Below, piece by piece: positions 62,430 to 64,000 of a DNA stretch of 64,000 nucleotides. A model generated the notes under the pieces. That model was given only the letters and a program-made list of their open reading frames with translations. It did no database searches and was not told where the DNA came from. The position numbers and the translations under genes are program-made. The DNA comes from Sediminibacterium sp. GTDB taxonomy: Bacteria > Bacteroidota > Bacteroidia > Chitinophagales > Chitinophagaceae. Where the stretch lies: positions 1 through 64,000 of the forward strand of contig NZ_JAHVAA010000004.1 of the NCBI RefSeq assembly GCF_019264485.1. The letters are read 5' to 3'. Position 1 is the stretch's first letter; each line of letters starts with the position of its first letter.

Positions 62430-62437
62430 CAAATTTA
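62430..62437 (-). promoter_or_regulatory. Candidate -7 element for the isomerase gene
   Basis: Minus strand reads TAAATTTG (TAnnTTTG), 17 nt before the ATG at 62412. No clear -33 TTTG. Confidence 0.4.
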
Positions 62438-62481
62438 GTTAATCGGGGCTTGTTTCCCAGATTGGGGGTTGGTTTTAACAA

Positions 62482-62632
62482 AAAGCTACAAGTTGCAAGT
62501 TTCAAGCCACAGGCTACGAATTGAATAAGAGTATGTCTATTATGAGATAAAAGGGAATGAACTCCATTGCTTAAATAGTATTCATTCCCTTCTACTAACT
62601 TGAAACTTGTGGCTTGTAGCTTGAAGCTTTAT
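62482..62632. repeat. AAGCTACAAG-word inverted repeat
   Basis: AAAGCTACAAGTTGCAAG and TTTCAAGCCACAGGCTACG on the left pair with AACTTGAAACTTGTGGC, TTGTAGCTTGAAGCTT on the right. Contains the infB terminator in its loop. Shares AAGCCACAG with 37630 and 42995. Confidence 0.78.
62551..62591 (-). terminator. infB terminator
   Basis: AAGGGAATGAA (62551-62561) and TTCATTCCCTT (62581-62591) are exact complements around a 19-nt loop; on the minus strand the stem is followed by TTAT. About 46 nt past the infB stop. Confidence 0.65.
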
Positions 62633-62636
62633 AACT

Positions 62637-64000
62637 CTATAAAGTTCTCTTCACTTCCTCTTCCTCAAATGCTTCCACGATATCTCCTACTTTCAGGTCG
62701 TTGAAGTTTTTGATGGTCAGACCGCATTCCATATTCGATGCTACATCTTTTACATCGTCTTTGAAACGTTTCAGGCTGCCCAGTTCTGCTGCCTGTCCTT
62801 CACCTTTCGGATATTCAACGATACCATCGCGGATAATACGGATCTTACTGTTCCGGCTGATTTTTCCTTCGAGTACAAAACATCCGGCAACGGTGGCTTT
62901 ATCAAATTTGTATACTTCGCGTACTTCCACATTGGCGGTAATCTTCTCCTGTATTTTAGGCTCCAGCATCCCCTCCATCGCGCTTTTGATTTCATCGATG
63001 GCGGTGTAGATGATTGAGTACAGTTTAATTTCCACGCCTTCTGTTTCAGACAACCTGTTGGCCTGCATGGATGGTCGTACGTTAAAGCCTATGATGATGG
63101 CATCCGATGCGGTTGCCAGCAATACATCACTTTCAGAAATCTGACCCACACCTTTATGTACCACGCGTACCGCAATTTCTTCGGTTGATAATTTCTGTAA
63201 AGAATCGCTCAGGGCTTCTACCGAACCATCCACATCGCCCTTGATAATGATATTGAGTTCTTTAAAGTTACCCAATGCCAGTCGGCGACCAATCTCGTCA
63301 AGTGTAATATGTTTTCTTGCACGCAGTCCCTGTTCACGTAATATCTGTGCACGTTTGGTCGCTGTTTCTTTTGCTTCGGCTTCATCTTCAAATACTTTGA
63401 ATTTCTCACCGGCTTGTGGTGCTCCGTTCAGACCCAGTATAACAACAGGGGTAGATGGTGGCGCCACTTCAATGCGCTGGTTACGTTCATTGAACATGGC
63501 TTTTACACGTCCGTAGTGCTGACCGGAAACAATCAGGTCGCCCTGACGCAAGGTTCCGTTCTGTACCAGGATGGTAGCCACATAACCACGTCCTTTATCG
63601 AGTGATGCTTCAATGATGGTACCTGAAGCTTCTCTGTCTGGATTGGCTTTCAGGTCGAGCAGTTCAGCTTCCAGCAATACTTTTTCGAGGAGCAGATCAA
63701 CATTTAATCCCTGCTTGGCCGATAGTTCCTGGTTCTGGAACTTACCTCCCCATGCTTCTACCAGGATATTCATCTGTGATAACTGCTCATATATTTTCTG
63801 CGGATTGGCTCCGTCTTTATCGATCTTGTTTACCGCAAAAATCATCGGCACACTGGCAGCCTGTGAGTGGCTGATGGCTTCTCGTGTTTGTGGCATCACT
63901 GCATCATCTGCAGCTACTACAATGATGGATATATCTGTCACTTTTGCACCACGTGCACGCATGGCCGTAAATGCTTCGTGACCCGGTGTATCAAGGAATG
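62637..64000 (-). CDS. infB: Translation initiation factor IF-2, C-terminal part
   Basis: Incomplete: the reading frame runs off the right edge of the window, so only the C-terminal 454 or so residues are seen. It begins within the GTPase domain at the G3 motif ([18 protein letters not shown]), with AVNKIDKDG as G4, followed by IF-2 domains II-IV ([53 protein letters not shown] in parts). IF-2 brings formyl-methionyl-tRNA to the small ribosomal subunit. No frame damage seen. Confidence 0.97.
   Translation of the reverse strand, partial: FLDTPGHEAFTAMRARGAKVTDISIIVVAADDAVMPQTREAISHSQAASVPMIFAVNKIDKDGANPQKIYEQLSQMNILVEAWGGKFQNQELSAKQGLNVDLLLEKVLLEAELLDLKANPDREASGTIIEASLDKGRGYVATILVQNGTLRQGDLIVSGQHYGRVKAMFNERNQRIEVAPPSTPVVILGLNGAPQAGEKFKVFEDEAEAKETATKRAQILREQGLRARKHITLDEIGRRLALGNFKELNIIIKGDVDGSVEALSDSLQKLSTEEIAVRVVHKGVGQISESDVLLATASDAIIIGFNVRPSMQANRLSETEGVEIKLYSIIYTAIDEIKSAMEGMLEPKIQEKITANVEVREVYKFDKATVAGCFVLEGKISRNSKIRIIRDGIVEYPKGEGQAAELGSLKRFKDDVKDVASNMECGLTIKNFNDLKVGDIVEAFEEEEVKRTL

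Overview
The window is a piece of a Bacteroidota chromosome, most likely from the family Chitinophagaceae or a close relative. The signs are a split transketolase, PurF with a short propeptide, families typical of the phylum (DUF4199, DUF4386, DUF5977, DUF6443-type RHS proteins, a T9SS-type C-terminal domain), frequent secreted proteins cleaved after an A-Q or S-Q residue pair, and several TAnnTTTG promoter elements. It is AT-leaning and codes mostly on the minus strand. I saw no rRNA, tRNA, CRISPR array or transposase. The right edge cuts through infB.

Layout. 0-7 kb: transketolase C-subunit, a secreted unknown, pdxH, and an RND efflux pump with its adaptor. 7-14.7 kb: secreted unknowns, two esterase/hydrolase-type proteins (a cytosolic esterase and a DUF3089 lipoprotein), an orphan ParA, a chromate transporter, a 2OG-Fe(II) oxygenase, and a tiny protein that is essentially a lone T9SS-like C-terminal domain. 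14.7-31.1 kb: accessory region. A graveyard of gene fragments is followed by a minus-strand gene train of about 14 kb: coiled-coil/barrel outer-membrane protein, a 2389-residue YD-repeat protein with 17 tandem 65-residue DUF5977 repeats, a Spy/CpxP-like protein, a 1467-residue RHS protein and a small membrane-anchored partner. After it come a displaced orphan RHS tip and a 17-nt-overlapping membrane protein. This is the best candidate in the window for an undescribed contact or surface system. 31.5-43 kb: ExbD, a secreted endonuclease/phosphatase-fold protein, RecQ, KdsD and mannose-1-phosphate guanylyltransferase (envelope sugar precursors), a FabH-like ketosynthase, a Crp/Fnr regulator beside DUF4386 and lipoprotein genes, and a CLC transporter with features of the fluoride-exporting branch. 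43-50.7 kb: small regulators and hydrolases, including an AraC/Ogt fusion. 50.8-54.6 kb: a second accessory patch with duplicated XRE sequences, an antitoxin-like orphan, a HEPN-like protein, a TPR/3-TM protein, VanZ and a decayed duplicate of the 3' end of purF. 54.6-64 kb: purF, an FMN reductase, OsmC, YceI, two pirins and their probable MarR repressor with visible operators, a SurA-like peptidyl-prolyl isomerase and infB.

Across the whole window, gaps between genes are filled with hairpins built from short, nearly repeated words (AGTGAGTAG, CTAGAAG, GTCCATAG, CCGCAGAG, AAGCCACAG, TTTCTTGA and others). Each word recurs at distant sites and often forms both arms of a long inverted repeat. 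They sit in non-coding gaps, abut stop codons, and in one case appear to end a broken gene. Other gaps carry more conventional Rho-independent terminators.

Function calls come from motifs read by eye. Start codons are often uncertain because this phylum makes little use of Shine-Dalgarno sequences.
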